NCBI GenBank assembly: GCA_033032865.1
Contig: JAWHQI010000278.1
Location: 1-64,000 of the forward strand
Length of the DNA stretch: 64,000 nt
From: Dactylorhiza incarnata
Taxonomy: Eukaryota > Streptophyta > Magnoliopsida > Asparagales > Orchidaceae
Direction of reading: 5' to 3'
This document shows positions 42,496 through 54,334 of this stretch, piece after piece. The position numbers and the translations under genes were made by a program. The notes under the pieces were generated by a model. That model did no database searches. It was not told where the DNA came from and was given only the letters and a program-made list of their open reading frames with translations. Position 1 is the first letter of the stretch, and the number at the start of each line of letters is the position of its first letter.

Positions 42496-43307
42496 TGTAA
42501 GACCCCCCTTGGAAATTAGACACGGCAAGGGGATCCGTTATTCTCTCCTAACGCTACGAACCGACGATGGTGCTAAGCGAATAATCATCACATCACAATC
42601 AGGGTACGATGTAAGCAATAGCGGAAGACTAATAACCACGTAGTAGATCATATAAATATATGAGTAATAAGATAAGACAGAAAGTAACCACAACAACGGC
42701 ACGATGACCCCACAGTCCAAGTGCAACAGTCTATAGAAAATTTGGGTGCTCACAAGTAAGCATGCCAAGCTGGATAAAAACTAATATGTAAAATGATATT
42801 CAATTATAAACCTACTGAGCTAACTATAAGACTGATGATGTTGCTAAGGGTAGCAACGATCATTAGCATATCTTCTATCTCCACGTCAAGTCCACGCTGA
42901 GTCCATGTTGAGTCCACGTCATAGCACTGGGAGCACCTAGGGCATGAATACATCACCATCGACAGAGGTCTCCACCTAAAATGTTAAACGCGAGAGCGTC
43001 AGTCAAACTAGACTGAGTGGACTTCCCGCTCCCCCCAAGCCCTAGCGCTCAAAGGAAGAGAAATACTGCGCTGCAGAAAGTAACAGACATTATATATACA
43101 ATAATAACAGAACGGTAATAATAATATGTATAGTGAGGAATTGAAGTAGAACTAGCAAGATATTTATACAGATATGTATAAATTGAGTAATGTTTATAAC
43201 CTACTGTTTCGAACCTAACAGTGTCCACACTAACGCAACCAATGATGCTAACCATTAACAGTAAGAAAAAAAACTACCATCTAAAAGAAGTAATGCTTAG
43301 TAGTAAG

Positions 43308-43492
43308 TGTTGAGTAGAGCAAAACTTGTATATATCTTTCCACTTGTTAAATACAATGAATGAATACAAATATATAGGAGGGAGAGAGAGAGAGAGGAAA
43401 TCCTTATACATGATGTGGGACTAAATAGAAGAGAGAAAAAAACAAGGACCAAATGAGCTCCAATATGGGCCTTTACATGGGCTTTTCTAACA
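43308..43492 (-). mobile_element. 3' LTR of the Copia element
   Basis: 185 bp, TGTTAG to CTCAACA on the minus strand, preceded by the purine tract GCGGGGGAG. Confidence 0.93.
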
Positions 43493-45728
43493 CTCCCCCG
43501 CAAGCTGGAGCGTACAAGTCGTAGGCACTCAGCTTGGACAGGAATTTATAAAATAGGGTACTTGGTAGGGCCTTGGTGAGAATATCAGCAACTTGGTCAG
43601 TACGCGGAACATGCTTTAATTCTATCTTCTTCATTTGAACTTTCTCCCGAATGAAGTGACAGTCCACTTCAATGTGTTTCGTTCTTTCGTGGAAGACCGG
43701 GTTCTTAGCTATGTGTATAGCAGCTTGACTGTCACATAGTAAGATAGCTGGTGAGGAAAGTTTTACTCCTAGATCAACAAGGAGACTTTCAAGCCATGTG
43801 AGTTCCGAAACAACTGATGTCATCGAGCGGTATTCTACCTCAGCTGAAGATCGAGCAACCACAGCTTGTTTCTTACTACGCCAGGTAACAAGGTGACCTC
43901 CAAAGTAGGTACAAAATCCACTAGTGGACCGCCGATCATCCAGGGAACCAGCATAATCTGCATCAGAATACGCAACCAATGTTGGAGTAGAAGACGAGGT
44001 TTTGTATACCAGCCCTTGACCAGGGGCTGTTTTCAGATATCTTAAGATGCGTTCGACGGCCTGAAGATGGGACATTCGAGGGGAATGCATAAATCGACTG
44101 ACAATCCCAACAACAAAGGATATATCTGGTCTCGTGACTGTTAAGTAAATCAGTTTCTCAACAAGTCGTCGATAGTACTCTGGATTTGGAAGAGCAAGAT
44201 CATCATCAGAGGCATGTGCACACAGCTTGTGATTGGCATCCATAGGAGTGTTAATCGGCTTGCATCCAGAGTAGCCAGCATCCTGAAGAAGATCGAGACA
44301 GTACTTTCGTTGAGAGAGGAAAAGTCCATCAGAACGTCTTGCGATCTCAAGACCAAGGAAGTATCGAATGTTCCCCAGATCTTTTGTTTGAAAAGCAGAG
44401 CTAAGGTGTTGTTTGACCGCTTGTATCCCCTCTGAGTCATTTCCAGTGATGAGGATGTCATCAACATATACTAACAGGAGAACTGTTCCTGTTGTTCGAT
44501 GTCGAGTGAACAGGGAGAAGTCAGCCGAGCTGCGAGTAAAACCAACCTCCCGGACAGCCTTACTGAACTTGTCAAACCATGCCCGAGGGGATTGTTTGAG
44601 ACCATAGATTGACTTCTTAAGATGACAAAATCGAGACTCCCCCGTGGTCTCAAACCCGGGAGGTTGCTGCATGTAAACTGTTTCTTGTAGGTCACCATTT
44701 AGAAAGGCATTCTTGATATCCAGTTGATGTAAGGGTCATTAGCGATGCACAGCCACGGAGAGGAGGACACGAACTGTGTTGAGCTTGGCTACTGGAGAGA
44801 ATGTTTCCTCATAGTCTAGACCTTGTTGTTGGGTAAAGCCACGAGCCACCAGCCGGGCTTTCAGACGATCAATTGTCCCGTCAGGGGCATGCTTGATGAC
44901 AAAGACCCATTTACACCCAACAGGAGTCTGGCCAGAAGGGAGAGGGACGAGGTCCCATGTCCGGTTAGCCCAGAGAGCTGTCATTTCTTCGTCCATGACT
45001 GCCCGCCAGCCTGGATGTTGGAGAGCATCCTGCACAGAGTTAGGTACAGAAATAAAGGATAATGAAGTAGCAAAGTGATGAAGTGGTGTGGACAGGCGAT
45101 GTAAGGATACATAGTTCGCCATGGGATGAGCGGTGGACGCTGGTGCCGGATCAGCAGGTCGCAAAGTGTCAGAGGTCGAAGCCGACTGCATTGGAGCGGC
45201 GGAGCGAGAAGGGGGACAGGTGTAGACACGGATAAGAGGGGGTTTGTGGAGAGCAGGAGCCGAGTCGGGAGGGGGGGTTGGTAAAGGAGTGGTAACGGGA
45301 ATGACCGGTTGAGGGAAGGATTGTTGTGGAAGAGGTGGTTTTGGAGTGGTGACGGGAATGACTGGTCGAGGGAAGGATTGTTGTGGGAGAGGTGGTGTTG
45401 GAGTGGTGAAGAAAGGTTGGTCTTCCTGAAAGGTCACTTTACGGGTAGTAGGAGAGTAGCAAACGTAACCTTTCTGAGTACGGGAATAGCCAACAAACAT
45501 GTGTTTTGCCGCCCGGGGAGCCAACTTGTCCGTAAACGGACCCAGAATGTGAACGTAGCATGTACAACCAAATGTGCGGGGTGTGAGAGAGAATGCCGGA
45601 GTGGAGGGGAAAAGGAGGCTAAACGGAGTAGCATGCTGGAGGACGGAGGAAGGTAGGCGGTTAATGAGATAACATGTCGTGGACAGCGCAAAGTTCCAAT
45701 AGACTTTGGGTAATTGCATGTGAATCAT
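43493..45728 (-). pseudogene. Copia integrase C-terminus, RT and RNase H
   Basis: It reads LPKVYWNFALSTTCYLINRL and FGCTCYVHILG of the integrase end, MFVGYSRTQKGYVCYSP, a Pro/Ser/Thr-rich linker, then RT (ARLVARGFTQQQGLDYEETF). Two adjacent in-frame stops (TAA TGA, about 44738-44743) interrupt it, after which PLHQLDIKNAFLNGDLQET continues in the same frame. The catalytic YVDDILITGND is intact near 44437-44470. RNase H (YSDADYAGSLDDRRSTSGFC; SKKQAVVARSSAEVEYRSM; DILTKALPS) ends at 43473 just inside the LTR. Point stops in an otherwise clean frame suggest young decay. Confidence 0.92.
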
Positions 45729-46516
45729 GAGTGATCGAGCAACATCGAGCAGATGCCTATTTTTACGTTCAGCAACGCCGTTTTATTGTGGAGTATAAGC
45801 ACACGACGTCTGGTGAATGATTCCAAATTCAGAGCAGAGATTTGCATATTCATGGCTAGTGTAGTCGCGAGCATTATCAGTCCTGAGAGTTTTTATATTT
45901 GCAGAAAACTGCGTGCGAATCTCCAGAACGAAAGCTCGAAAAACACGATGAAGCTCTGAGCGATCACGAAGTAAATACAACCATGTTGTGCGAGAATAAT
46001 CGTCTATAAAGGTGATGAAGTAGCGATAACCAGAGATACTAAGAACTTTGTATGGGCCCCAAACATCGGAATGAATTAAAACAAAAGGAGCAGAGCTCCG
46101 AGTACAGTGAGAAGGAAAAGAGGAGCGATGTTGTTTCCCCAAAATACATGAGTCACACTTAAAAGGAGGAAGAGAGATATTTGGAAGAGCCTTCTGAAGG
46201 ACAGGAAGAGGCGCATGCCCAAGACGCTGATGCCACTCAACGGAGGAGACGGAAGAGAGGATGGTAGGAGAAACATCAAGGAGGTAGAGCCCATTTTATA
46301 GTCGTCCCTTACCAATGATACGCTGCGTCCGTCGATCCTGCATCAAAAAAGAAGAAGAGGTAAATGTTACTGAGCAGTCTAAATCGGCATTGAGGCGACT
46401 GACGGAAAGTAAATTAAACGGGAAGCCAGCCCGGGACATGAAGAGCCGAGCAGAGAGGGAGAGAAGAATTGAGGAGAATATCAGCGCAGCCGGAGACAGG
46501 AACGGTGTCGCCATTG
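45729..46516 (-). pseudogene. Copia protease end and integrase core
   Basis: After the protease C-terminus (LLSVSRLNADLDCSVTFT) a TAA follows IIGKGRL; in the same frame the pre-integrase motif WHQRLGHAPLPVLQKALP and the zinc-finger cysteines CDSCILGKQH continue. The integrase core shows D in IHSDVWGPYK, D in TLRTDNARDY and E in NGVAERKN: the full D,D,E set. A TAA replaces a codon just before NGVAERKN (about 45783). Confidence 0.88.
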
Positions 46517-46531
46517 GCCACGGTGATATAC

Positions 46532-46909
46532 TTAGGATGCGGAGAATCCAAGTATTGATGAGGTATGGTGAGTAGCGCCGGAATCCACTATCCAGTGTGG
46601 ACTAGTGGAGAGAAAAGCGATACTTTCTTTAGAGATGAAGGTAGCGGAAGCAGCGGAAGCAGGAGGGCGGCTGAGCATGCCATGGAGTTGCTGGATCTGG
46701 AGGCGAACTTCTTCAAGATCAGCACGAGTGGCAGAAGGACCGTTGGCAGCAACAGACGCACTCGGACGGGGAGGCAGACCATGTTTACGGTAGCAAGTCA
46801 TCTCTAGGTGTCCATCCCTACCACAGAAGGAACACTTAGGACGTGGACGGCCACCGCGGACTGTCGGAGAAGAGGCAGGCAGCTTTGAGGATTCCATCGA
46901 GTATCCCAT
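46532..46909 (-). pseudogene. Copia Gag zinc knuckle and protease start
   Basis: CSFCGRDGHLEMTC is a CX2CX4HX4C RNA-binding knuckle, preceded by a Pro/Arg-rich stretch and followed by a helical linker (RADLEEVRLQIQQLHGML). WIVDSGATHH carries the DSG active site of the Copia protease. The Gag capsid part that should precede it is missing; the upstream 46910-47890 is GC-rich repeat. Confidence 0.88.
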
Positions 46910-46919
46910 GGAATTACAG

Positions 46920-47890
46920 CGGTGAGAGAGGCCCGCAGCGAGCAGGACGATCGCAGAGATGTGCGAGCAGAGAACAGAGCGAGACGGCCAGAGGAGACGG
47001 TGACCGCGGGTAGCTGCTACTGAGAGAGGAGGCAGCTAGCACAGGTGCGCTTAGCTACTGAGATCGCTGGTAGTTGTTGGAAGGTCGCGTTAGCAGCGGG
47101 AGCTCGATAGATCGCCGGAGAGGAGGCCGCTGGAGGGAGCTCGCACGAGATCGCTGCAGAGGAAGCCGCAGGAGAACGCTGGGAGGAAGCAGGCCGCACG
47201 ATCTGCGTGCAGAAGTCGGTATGCTGGAGGGAGACCGGCAGAGGTAGCGGCGAGCAGGAGAAAGCTCGCTAGAGAGAGACCGCTTGAAGGAGAGCGTTGC
47301 TGGAGGTCGCTGATGGAGATCGCTGGAGGGCAGACTGCAGGGATCGCTGATCGACGGAGATCGCTGGAGGGCAGACTGCAGGGATCGCTGATCGACGGAG
47401 GTCGCTGATGGAGATCGCTGGCCGCTGATCGACGGAGGCGCCGTTACTTCTTCTTCTTTGGTTGACTGCAGGTAGGAAGTCGCACGACCTCAAGGAGCCC
47501 GGCAGTCCAATGGAGGCGAGCTCGACAGAGATCCTACGAACAGGAGACCGCGGGAGAGGGAGAGGGAGATCGGTCGATGAGGCTGATTGGGAGGAGCTCG
47601 GGGGGGCTGCGGTTGGAGACCGCAAGAAGAGCTCGCTGCGAGGAGAACCAAGAGAGACCGCTGCGAGGAGATCGCAGCGAGGAGGAGTACGGGAGACCGC
47701 TTGGAGCAAATAGAGTTCGGAAGAGGCAGGTCCCACGTGTCAGGGAGGAGAAGGCAAGAGCCAAAGAGGAGAGGAAGCTGGAAGAAGCAGAGCTGGCAGC
47801 AGGGGGGAGCGGTCTCAGAAAAAAGAGACCGCGAGAGCTCGAAAAAAAAGGGGGGGCGGTCAAAAAATGGGAGACCGCAAATTTTGGACC
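46920..47890. repeat. GC-rich repeat region in place of Gag
   Basis: Repeated GAGATCGCTGGAGGGCAG, GGGATCGCTGATCGACGGAG and similar words. Open frames on both strands are by-products. It may be a captured or expanded segment that replaced the Gag N-terminus. Confidence 0.6.
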
Positions 47891-47894
47891 GATA

Positions 47895-47906
47895 GCTCTG
47901 ATACCA
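47895..47906 (-). other. Primer-binding site (tRNA-iMet)
   Basis: The minus strand reads TGGTATCAGAGC directly adjacent to the 5' LTR, an exact 12-nt initiator-Met tRNA complement. Confidence 0.92.
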
Positions 47907-48089
47907 TGTTAAGTAGAGCAAAACTTGTATATATCTTTCCACTTGTTAAATACAATGAATGAATACAAATATATAGGAGGGAGAGAGAGAGAGGAAATCC
48001 TTATACATGATGTGGGACTAAATAGAAGAGAGAAAAAAACAAGGACCAAATGGGCTCCAATATGGGCCTTTACATGAGCTTTTCTAACA
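47907..48089 (-). mobile_element. 5' LTR of the Copia element
   Basis: 183 bp, TGTTAG to CTTAACA on the minus strand; near-identical to 43308-43492. Confidence 0.93.
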
Positions 48090-48863
48090 GTAAGAAAAGG
48101 ACACAACTATACACCATTATCATCAAGTACATGCAACCTACTATGTCGACATAGATTTAACAAACACACAGTGTCGAGACGCCGACACCCGACCGTAATA
48201 GAGAGCAAACTAATGATTGGAATCTCTTATTCGTGGGGTAGCTACTCCCACAGGCAACATCGTCGTGGCAAAACGGTGGCAGTGGCCCGTCCATGCCACT
48301 ACCATGGTATTTAAGCATAATCATCCCTAGGCCTTACGTACGACAATCCGAGCCCATACTCATTCTTCGCTATCAGGCGGCATAACCAAAAAAAACAAGG
48401 CATAGCTCATGTCAAATTCCAGGTGGCTAAAACCTACACAAACAACAACTATGCTAGGGCGCACGTCGCTCAACCATGACGCTATCCATGAGTCACTGTC
48501 CAAACAATCCGGAGTGTGCCACCGGTAGGGTCAGTCGACTGTACATTCACACATCATCATATCACACAAACAAAATTACCAATAGTTTACTGTACCAGCT
48601 AGGGGAGGCGAACAACCTGCAACTCTACCCAACCAAGAGGACTAAAATTCTCACCTCTGCCAATTACAATCTCAATAAACTATTTTGTATATTCAGATTA
48701 ATATAAATGCAATCAACTCCTCAGTTTTGGTATCCTAAACACATCCCAGACTTAAGTAGAATTTGGGTTATCACCCTCATTTGCTTGGCGGCCATGTAAT
48801 AATTATTATAAAATAGATAGTGATACCGGCGCCGGTTTAGTATTTTTACCCTAAGTTGACTAA

Positions 48864-50446
48864 GGCTCTGTTTGGGAGGGTGTTTGCGGATTTAAAAGCT
48901 CTATTCCAAATGCAAACGTATTTTTTTGACTGTTTGGATGCTTGCTCTCAAAAAAATTTAATAACGGATCCGCTGATTTTTCAACATCCGGCTCGCCTCC
49001 GCTTCTGCTCCTCAAAACGAGCGGATAATGCCCTAAAAACCGCGATCCCTCTTCTCGTCGCACTAACAATTCGATCTCGAACCCCCCCCCCCCCCCCCCC
49101 CCCCCCCGTTTTCTCTCCTGACGGTGCGAAACCACGAAGTATCCCCGTCGATCTCCGGCAAAACCAGCAGTCCCCTCTGTCGATAGCAACTGCAACGTCT
49201 TCGAGATCCTGTCCGGCAGCATTGCGAGCGACGAGCGAAGCCACGTGAAATCGAAAAAATCTCATCGTCGTGCTACTCGTGAAGCATCGTCTTGCTCATC
49301 TAACTCATATCCAGTATTCTTCCATCCTCGTGTTGTCATCGTCAGTTGCCCTAGCCTTCGATCTGGTAGTTGCTCTGCTTCCTTCAAGCTTGCCGATCAG
49401 AGTTTTGCCTCTCTTGTGATTCCAATTGCTTCCAATTGCTTCCCAGCAAAGTTCTTCTTCGGATGATAATTAATTTCTTCTTTGGAATACTGTGATTGTG
49501 ATTTCTGGATGATTTCTGGATGATTTCTGGATGATTGGAATACTGTGATTGTTGTTCTTCCCTTCTTCTCTACTAAGTGTTGTTGTGATCTATGGATGAT
49601 TATTTTGCAGTCCAAATTTTGTTAGAATGAAATCGGTTTTGCGATCTCTAGTTGCCTATGCTAATGTTTAGGGTGTGAATTTTTTCACTCGAATCGGTTT
49701 TGTGATCTCTGGATGCTTATGCTTATTATTTTCTCTATTGTAGTTTTTGAAAGAAACAGCTCTCAAAAAGTCGTTCTACCAAACAACCTTAAATGAAAAA
49801 GCTCTGTTCCATCATCACTTATACTCGTGCTCTCCAAACAGCTTCAGCTTTTTCAAAACAGCTTCAGCTTTTCCAAAACAGCTTCTCAAAGAGCTCAATT
49901 CAAACAGCTCTATTCGATCAAGCATTTTCCATCCACCAGAGTTGTCCAAAACAGAGCCTAAGCATTCCACAGACTGAGAATCTTCACCGTCAAAGGTCAA
50001 CTGAGTGTTGTTGTGATTTATGGATGATTATTTTGCAGTCCAAATTTTGTTAGAATGAAATCGGTTTTGTGATCTCTGGATGCCTATGCTAATGTTTAGG
50101 GTGTGAATTTTTTCACTCGAATCGGTTTTGTGATCTCTGGATGCTTATGCTTATTTTTTTCTCTATTGTAGTTTTTGAAAGAAACAGCTCTCAAAAAGTC
50201 GTTCTACCAAACAACCTTAAATGAAAAAGCTCTGTTCCATCATCACTTATATTCGTGCTCTCCAAACAGCTTCAGCTTTTTCAAAACAGCTTCAGCTTTT
50301 TCAAAACAGCTTCAGCTTTTTCAAAACAGCTTCAGCTTTTTCAAAACAGCTTCAGCTTTTTCAAAACAGCTTCTCAAAGAGCTCAATTCAAACAGCTCTA
50401 TTCGATCAAGCATTTTCCATCCACCAGAGTTGTCCAAAACAGAGCC
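48864..50446. mobile_element. PIF/Harbinger-like MITE
   Basis: Terminal inverted ends GGCTCTGTTTGG and CCAAAACAGAGCC with TAA on both sides (48861-48863, 50447-50449). A 3-bp TWA duplication with GGSYCTGTTTGG-type ends fits the PIF/Harbinger (Tourist-like) group. No transposase. It contains a poly-C tract, a ~427-bp tandem duplication and a ~19-bp TTTTTCAAAACAGCTTCAGC-type repeat. Confidence 0.75.
49082..49107. repeat. Poly-C tract (26 nt)
   Basis: 26 uninterrupted C inside the MITE. Confidence 0.95.
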
Positions 50447-50489
50447 TAAGCATTCCAGAGACTGAGAATCTTCACCGTCAAAGGTCTCC
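49576..50489. repeat. ~427-bp tandem duplication spanning the MITE end
   Basis: The segment starting GTGTTGTTGTGATYTATGGA occurs at 49576 and 50003. The first copy includes the right MITE end, the TAA and about 40 bp of flanking LTR (CATTCCACAGACTGAGAAT) before the second begins, so the duplication is younger than the insertion. The inner TTTTTCAAAACAGCTTCAGC unit occurs about twice in copy 1 and five times in copy 2. Confidence 0.88.
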
Positions 50490-51393
50490 GCCGCAAGCTT
50501 CATGATTATCTCCAATGTGCGATCATCATCGGCTTCGTTACACAGTCCACCGTCGATTTAACCGCGCGATTTAAAATCATTTATCGATACACGATCGTTG
50601 TTATTTGGATCGCGTGCAACCATATAATTTATCATCGCGCAATCGTCGTTATTTCGATCGCACGCACCAATATAATTTATCGTATGTGTCACACCTCGAG
50701 ACTCGCGGAGAGGGATCGCAAGGACCCACTCAAAATGACCATGACCACCCCGAGCACGACTACGCTTGGGTGTCCGTGGGTCGCCGAAAAAATGAGGTTT
50801 TGCGGGAAAATGTTTATATTAGGAAACCTTAAGATCTAGGCTCGAAAGAAGTCGAGGAAGCACTCACCAGGTGTCCATGCATGTTACCCAATCGTCGCGG
50901 ATGCGGCATTTGTCCGTCGCTCCCGGCCATAGTCGGATCTCGCCGATCCGGATCTCGTCGAACGTCGCCGAAAAAAAGGATGAGATTTCGGCCTTGTTGG
51001 AGCTTGGTCTGCAGAGATCTACAGGGAGGAGGTCAGCCTTGTTGGAGCTTGGCCTGCAGAGATCTGGAATATAAGAGGGGATGGCTAGCAAAAATGGTCG
51101 GCCATGGAGCTTGGAGAAGGGGCTTGGTCGGCCATGGCTGCTTGGAGGAAGGAGATGGAGCTTCATCAGAGGAGAGTTGGAGGTGGTCGGCCAGATCTGG
51201 AGTTGTGGTGGTCGGAGCTCTGTATGGGGCTGCTGGTCGGCCATGGCTACTTGGAGGTCGACCATGCGAATTTGGAGAGGGAGCTCGGATTTGGAGGAAG
51301 TTGTCGGAAGTGGAAGGGAGAGCAGCTCGGTGGGGGCTTGCCGGAGAAGAGCTCGTCGGAGCAAGAGGCGGCGTTTTGCTGGAGATCTCGCGG

Positions 51394-51398
<5 letters not shown>

Positions 51399-51452
<54 letters not shown>
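51399..51452. repeat. (GA)n microsatellite
   Basis: 27 uninterrupted GA units in the solo LTR. The related LTR has only short CTCTCT patches here (near 58440-58490). Confidence 0.97.
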
Positions 51453-51456
<4 letters not shown>

Positions 51457-52783
51457 GCCGGCTGGTTCTGGAGGAGATGCAGGAGGGAGAAGCTTGTCGG
51501 AGGAGCTTCACCGTCAGAAACGAGAGGAGGAGAGTGTAGGTTCACGGCCTTGCCATGAGGAGGAGGTCGCCGGAGGATGGGCTCACCGGAGGAGGAAGCT
51601 TGTCGGCCGAAATGAGGGAGGGAGGTTTTCACCGTCGGGTTGCAGCAAGGTATCGGGCAATGGTTGCGGCTGAGAGAGGAATGAGATTCTAAACTAAAGT
51701 TAAAGGTATATATATACATATATATATAATATTATTATTATTATTCAAATGTTCGTATATCGCTCTAGAGGACTTGGAATTTGTCCCGGAATGGATTGTA
51801 ACGACCGTCTCGTCATTACGCACCCATCGAAATGATCAACGATCAATCTCGAGTTCGCTCGCTCATTTTACGCTTCCCGAAGCGTTTACGACCTAATTTG
51901 CTCAGGCATCAAAAACCCTCTTAACGATGTCGAAATTGCAAACGGACGACTCCGTTGGGCTCGTATTATCGTTACGAACCTAACAAAATTGACTGGGGTC
52001 AATTTCGAGGCTTTTTGCTCAATTTCACCTTTTTGGATAAATATGATATTCGCAGACTGCATATGAATGACAATTTCTACAATACTAATCGGAATCGAGG
52101 ACGGTCGACTTCGTTGGACTCATATTATCATTACGAGTCTATCAAAACTGACTGAGATCAATTCGTAGTTCATTTACTCGATTTCACCGTTTTGGATAAT
52201 TTTGTTACTTAAACTCGCATTCGCGTGATAATTTCTCTGATACTCATCGGAATTGAGTGCAAACAGTTCCGTTGAACTTGTATTGGCTTCACGAGTCTTA
52301 GGACGCTAACCGAGATCGATTTTGAGGTTATTTACTCAATTTCTAGTTTTTGGGTGAAAACTTTACTCAAAGTTGGGTCGACGCGTCAATTCTATGATAC
52401 TCGTCAAAAACGAGCGCGGTCGACTTCGTTGGACTCGTATAGACTTCACGAGTCTAACGACGCTAACCGAATTTGATTCTGAGTTCATTTACTCAATTTT
52501 CATTTTTTGGGTGAAAACATTACTCAAAGTTCGGTCAACACATCAAATTCTTCGATACTCATCGGAATTGAGCGTGGTCGACTTCGTTGGACTCGTATAG
52601 ACTTTATGAGTCTAACAATGCTAACTGAATACGATTCTGAGGTCATTTGCTTAGCTCGTGAGAAACCGATAGGTTTAGGTCATGGTCGAGTAATGAGTCA
52701 CCCGGACTCGACTAGACCGCTCACGCGGGTCAATTGAACCGACTAGACTCCTAAATGGTTCAATTGAAAAGTGGGATGTTACA

Positions 52784-52990
52784 GAATGGGTGACCACCTA
52801 GGAAGTACTCATAAACCACCTATGGAGAAGGATAAAAGTGTGCGGCTCGGCCTAGTTTGAGTTTTGTTAAATTAAAGCGGACAATACCCAAGATATTACG
52901 TGCTTGGCTGTTATAGCGACAATAAAGGTTGCACAATAGCACTCAGGGGAAAGGAGAGATAAGAGGCTAGTTTTATGGTGGTGGGTGGAG
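52784..52990 (+). mobile_element. Cassandra-like TRIM LTR, right part
   Basis: GAATGGGTGACCACCTAGGA continues the 5S-like domain of 42451-42495 through box C. The downstream LTR end is not clear; the similarity call stops at about 52815 and the rest is inferred from typical TRIM length. Confidence 0.6.
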
Positions 52991-53886
52991 TATGTGGCCA
53001 ATAGTGGACAACCGAGGAAAGGGGCAGCAGTGGAAAGGGGGCAAGCCTTGGCTTCGACACCTAAGGATCACGGTCAGCACCATGATGACTCCAATGAGTC
53101 CTTATGCGTATATTTATAGATGAGATGACCTAAGGTAAACATTATAAGTAGCCCAGACTCTAGATCATCTGATCATAATGTTCGCGTAAAACACTAAAAG
53201 AATTTTTTTTATAAAATATCTAAATGCCATTCCAAACATATTATGAACTCTGATCGTCCAGATGACGATCAAAATTCTGACTCCTACAAGAGTAAACCTA
53301 TAAGAGTATCAGCAGACGATGATCGGCTCCTCAACTGAAATCCCCATCATAAAGTAATGAGAAATTTGTTGCAAGAAACAAGTTAGTTTCAGTCTACAAG
53401 AAAATTTGATGATTAGAAATCTTGTAACTACTGAAACTTATGCATCAAATTTCAAAAAACAAATCCAATATTATCTAATTCGAAAAAAAATGCAATGACA
53501 TTTACATCCATTCACTAAAAAACTATAAATAAAAGGGAGTTTAGAGATCATGAAAGCAACAGTCATCAAGACTTCGAAGAGTCCAAGCCGTCAAAGAAAG
53601 TTAGAATCCTTAGCATTCAAACACAAGCAGAAGGAAAAAATACAAGAGTAAGCTCATTTTTATAACAAAAAAATCTAGAATAATCATCTCCTACAAAGCA
53701 TAGCTAATTTATATATTTCTGAAAGGGGCAGCTGGTGAACTGATTTGAGTTGGAAGTGCTAGGTGGTTAAGACTTCTTTTGCACCGGTTTGATTGGTCGT
53801 TTGATCTTGAACTCAAATGACTTAAACTGAGCTCAAAATGAACCAAGAGTAAATTAAATACACAAAATGAAAAGGCTATAACTCAT
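52991..53886. other. Intronic sequence without a gene
   Basis: AT-rich, no convincing coding sequence. A purine-rich patch lies at 52955-53080. I see no repeat or splice-flanked exon. Confidence 0.5.
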
Positions 53887-53900
53887 CCTCATAGATAATA

Positions 53901-54334
53901 CAACAATAACACTCAAGCCTTTATCCCACCATAGTAGGGTCGGCTATATGGATCCTTTGTCGCCATTGCGCCCTATCTTTAATCATAGCCTCACTAATGC
54001 CTAAGTACATCATATCTTTCCTTATAGTTTCATTCCATGTTTTTTTTGGTCTACCCCTCCCCTGTTTAACATGTCTAGTGACTAAACTCTCACAACGCCT
54101 AACAGGTGCCTTTAATGGTCTCCTATGTACATGTCTGAACCATCTTAAACGAGCTTCTCGCAGCTGCTCTACAATTGGCGCCACTCCTGTCTTATCCCTG
54201 GTACATTCATTCCTAATTTTATCCAGTCTCGTGTGACCACACATCCACCTAAGCATTCTCATCTCCGCAACTCCCATTTTTTGCTCATGTACACCATTCA
54301 CTGCCCAACACTCAGAACCGTAGAGCATTGTTTT
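53901..54334 (-). pseudogene. 5'-truncated LINE (RTE-like) 3' end
   Basis: Minus-strand frame (54340-53921) reads TMLYGSECWAVNGVHEQKMG, VAEMRMLRWMCGHTRLDKIR, RLRWFRHVHRRPLKAPVRRC and GRGRPKKTWNETI: the end of a non-LTR retrotransposon ORF2, after the RT domain. The 14-bp CCTCATAGATAATA at 53887-53900 and 54335-54348 is a target-site duplication, so the element is the intervening ~434 bp, inserted already 5'-truncated. Its 3' end is GAGTGTTATTGTTG. It sits 160 bp from the SET exon. Confidence 0.9.

Larger units (their letters stand above)
43308..48089 (-). mobile_element. Complete but defective Ty1/Copia element
   Basis: Direct LTRs at 43308-43492 and 47907-48089, target duplication GTAAG at 43303-43307 and 48090-48094, and a perfect tRNA-iMet primer-binding site. 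By eye the LTRs differ by three substitutions and one GA-repeat length change, so insertion was recent. The minus strand carries gag zinc knuckle, protease, integrase, RT and RNase H in Copia order, broken by about four in-frame stops. The gag N-terminal part is replaced by GATCGCTGGAGG-type repeats. Confidence 0.95.
42496..52783 (-). mobile_element. LARD-like ~4-kb solo LTR with nested Copia and MITE
   Basis: On the minus strand it starts TGTAACATCCC at 52783 and ends TCTTACA at 42496, flanked by GAATG on both sides: a complete LTR with no internal region, i.e. a solo LTR. Removing the nested Copia (43308-48089) and MITE (48864-50446) leaves about 3.9 kb, matching the 4.2-kb LTR at 57390-61570 along its length (ATGCCGCATCCGCGACGATT, GGGTCCTTGCGATCCCTCTC, CAATCCGGAGTGTGCCACCG). 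It encodes no convincing protein. LTRs this long without coding capacity fit LARD-type elements. Confidence 0.88.

Noticed and set aside
47269..47942. Overlapping open frames on both strands of the Copia 5' region
   Set aside because: GC-rich repeats lacking stops; no Gag features.
50864..51719. Ser/Leu/Pro-rich open frames in the solo LTR
   Set aside because: They run across a (GA)n microsatellite and do not match the frame of the related LTR at 58200-58900.
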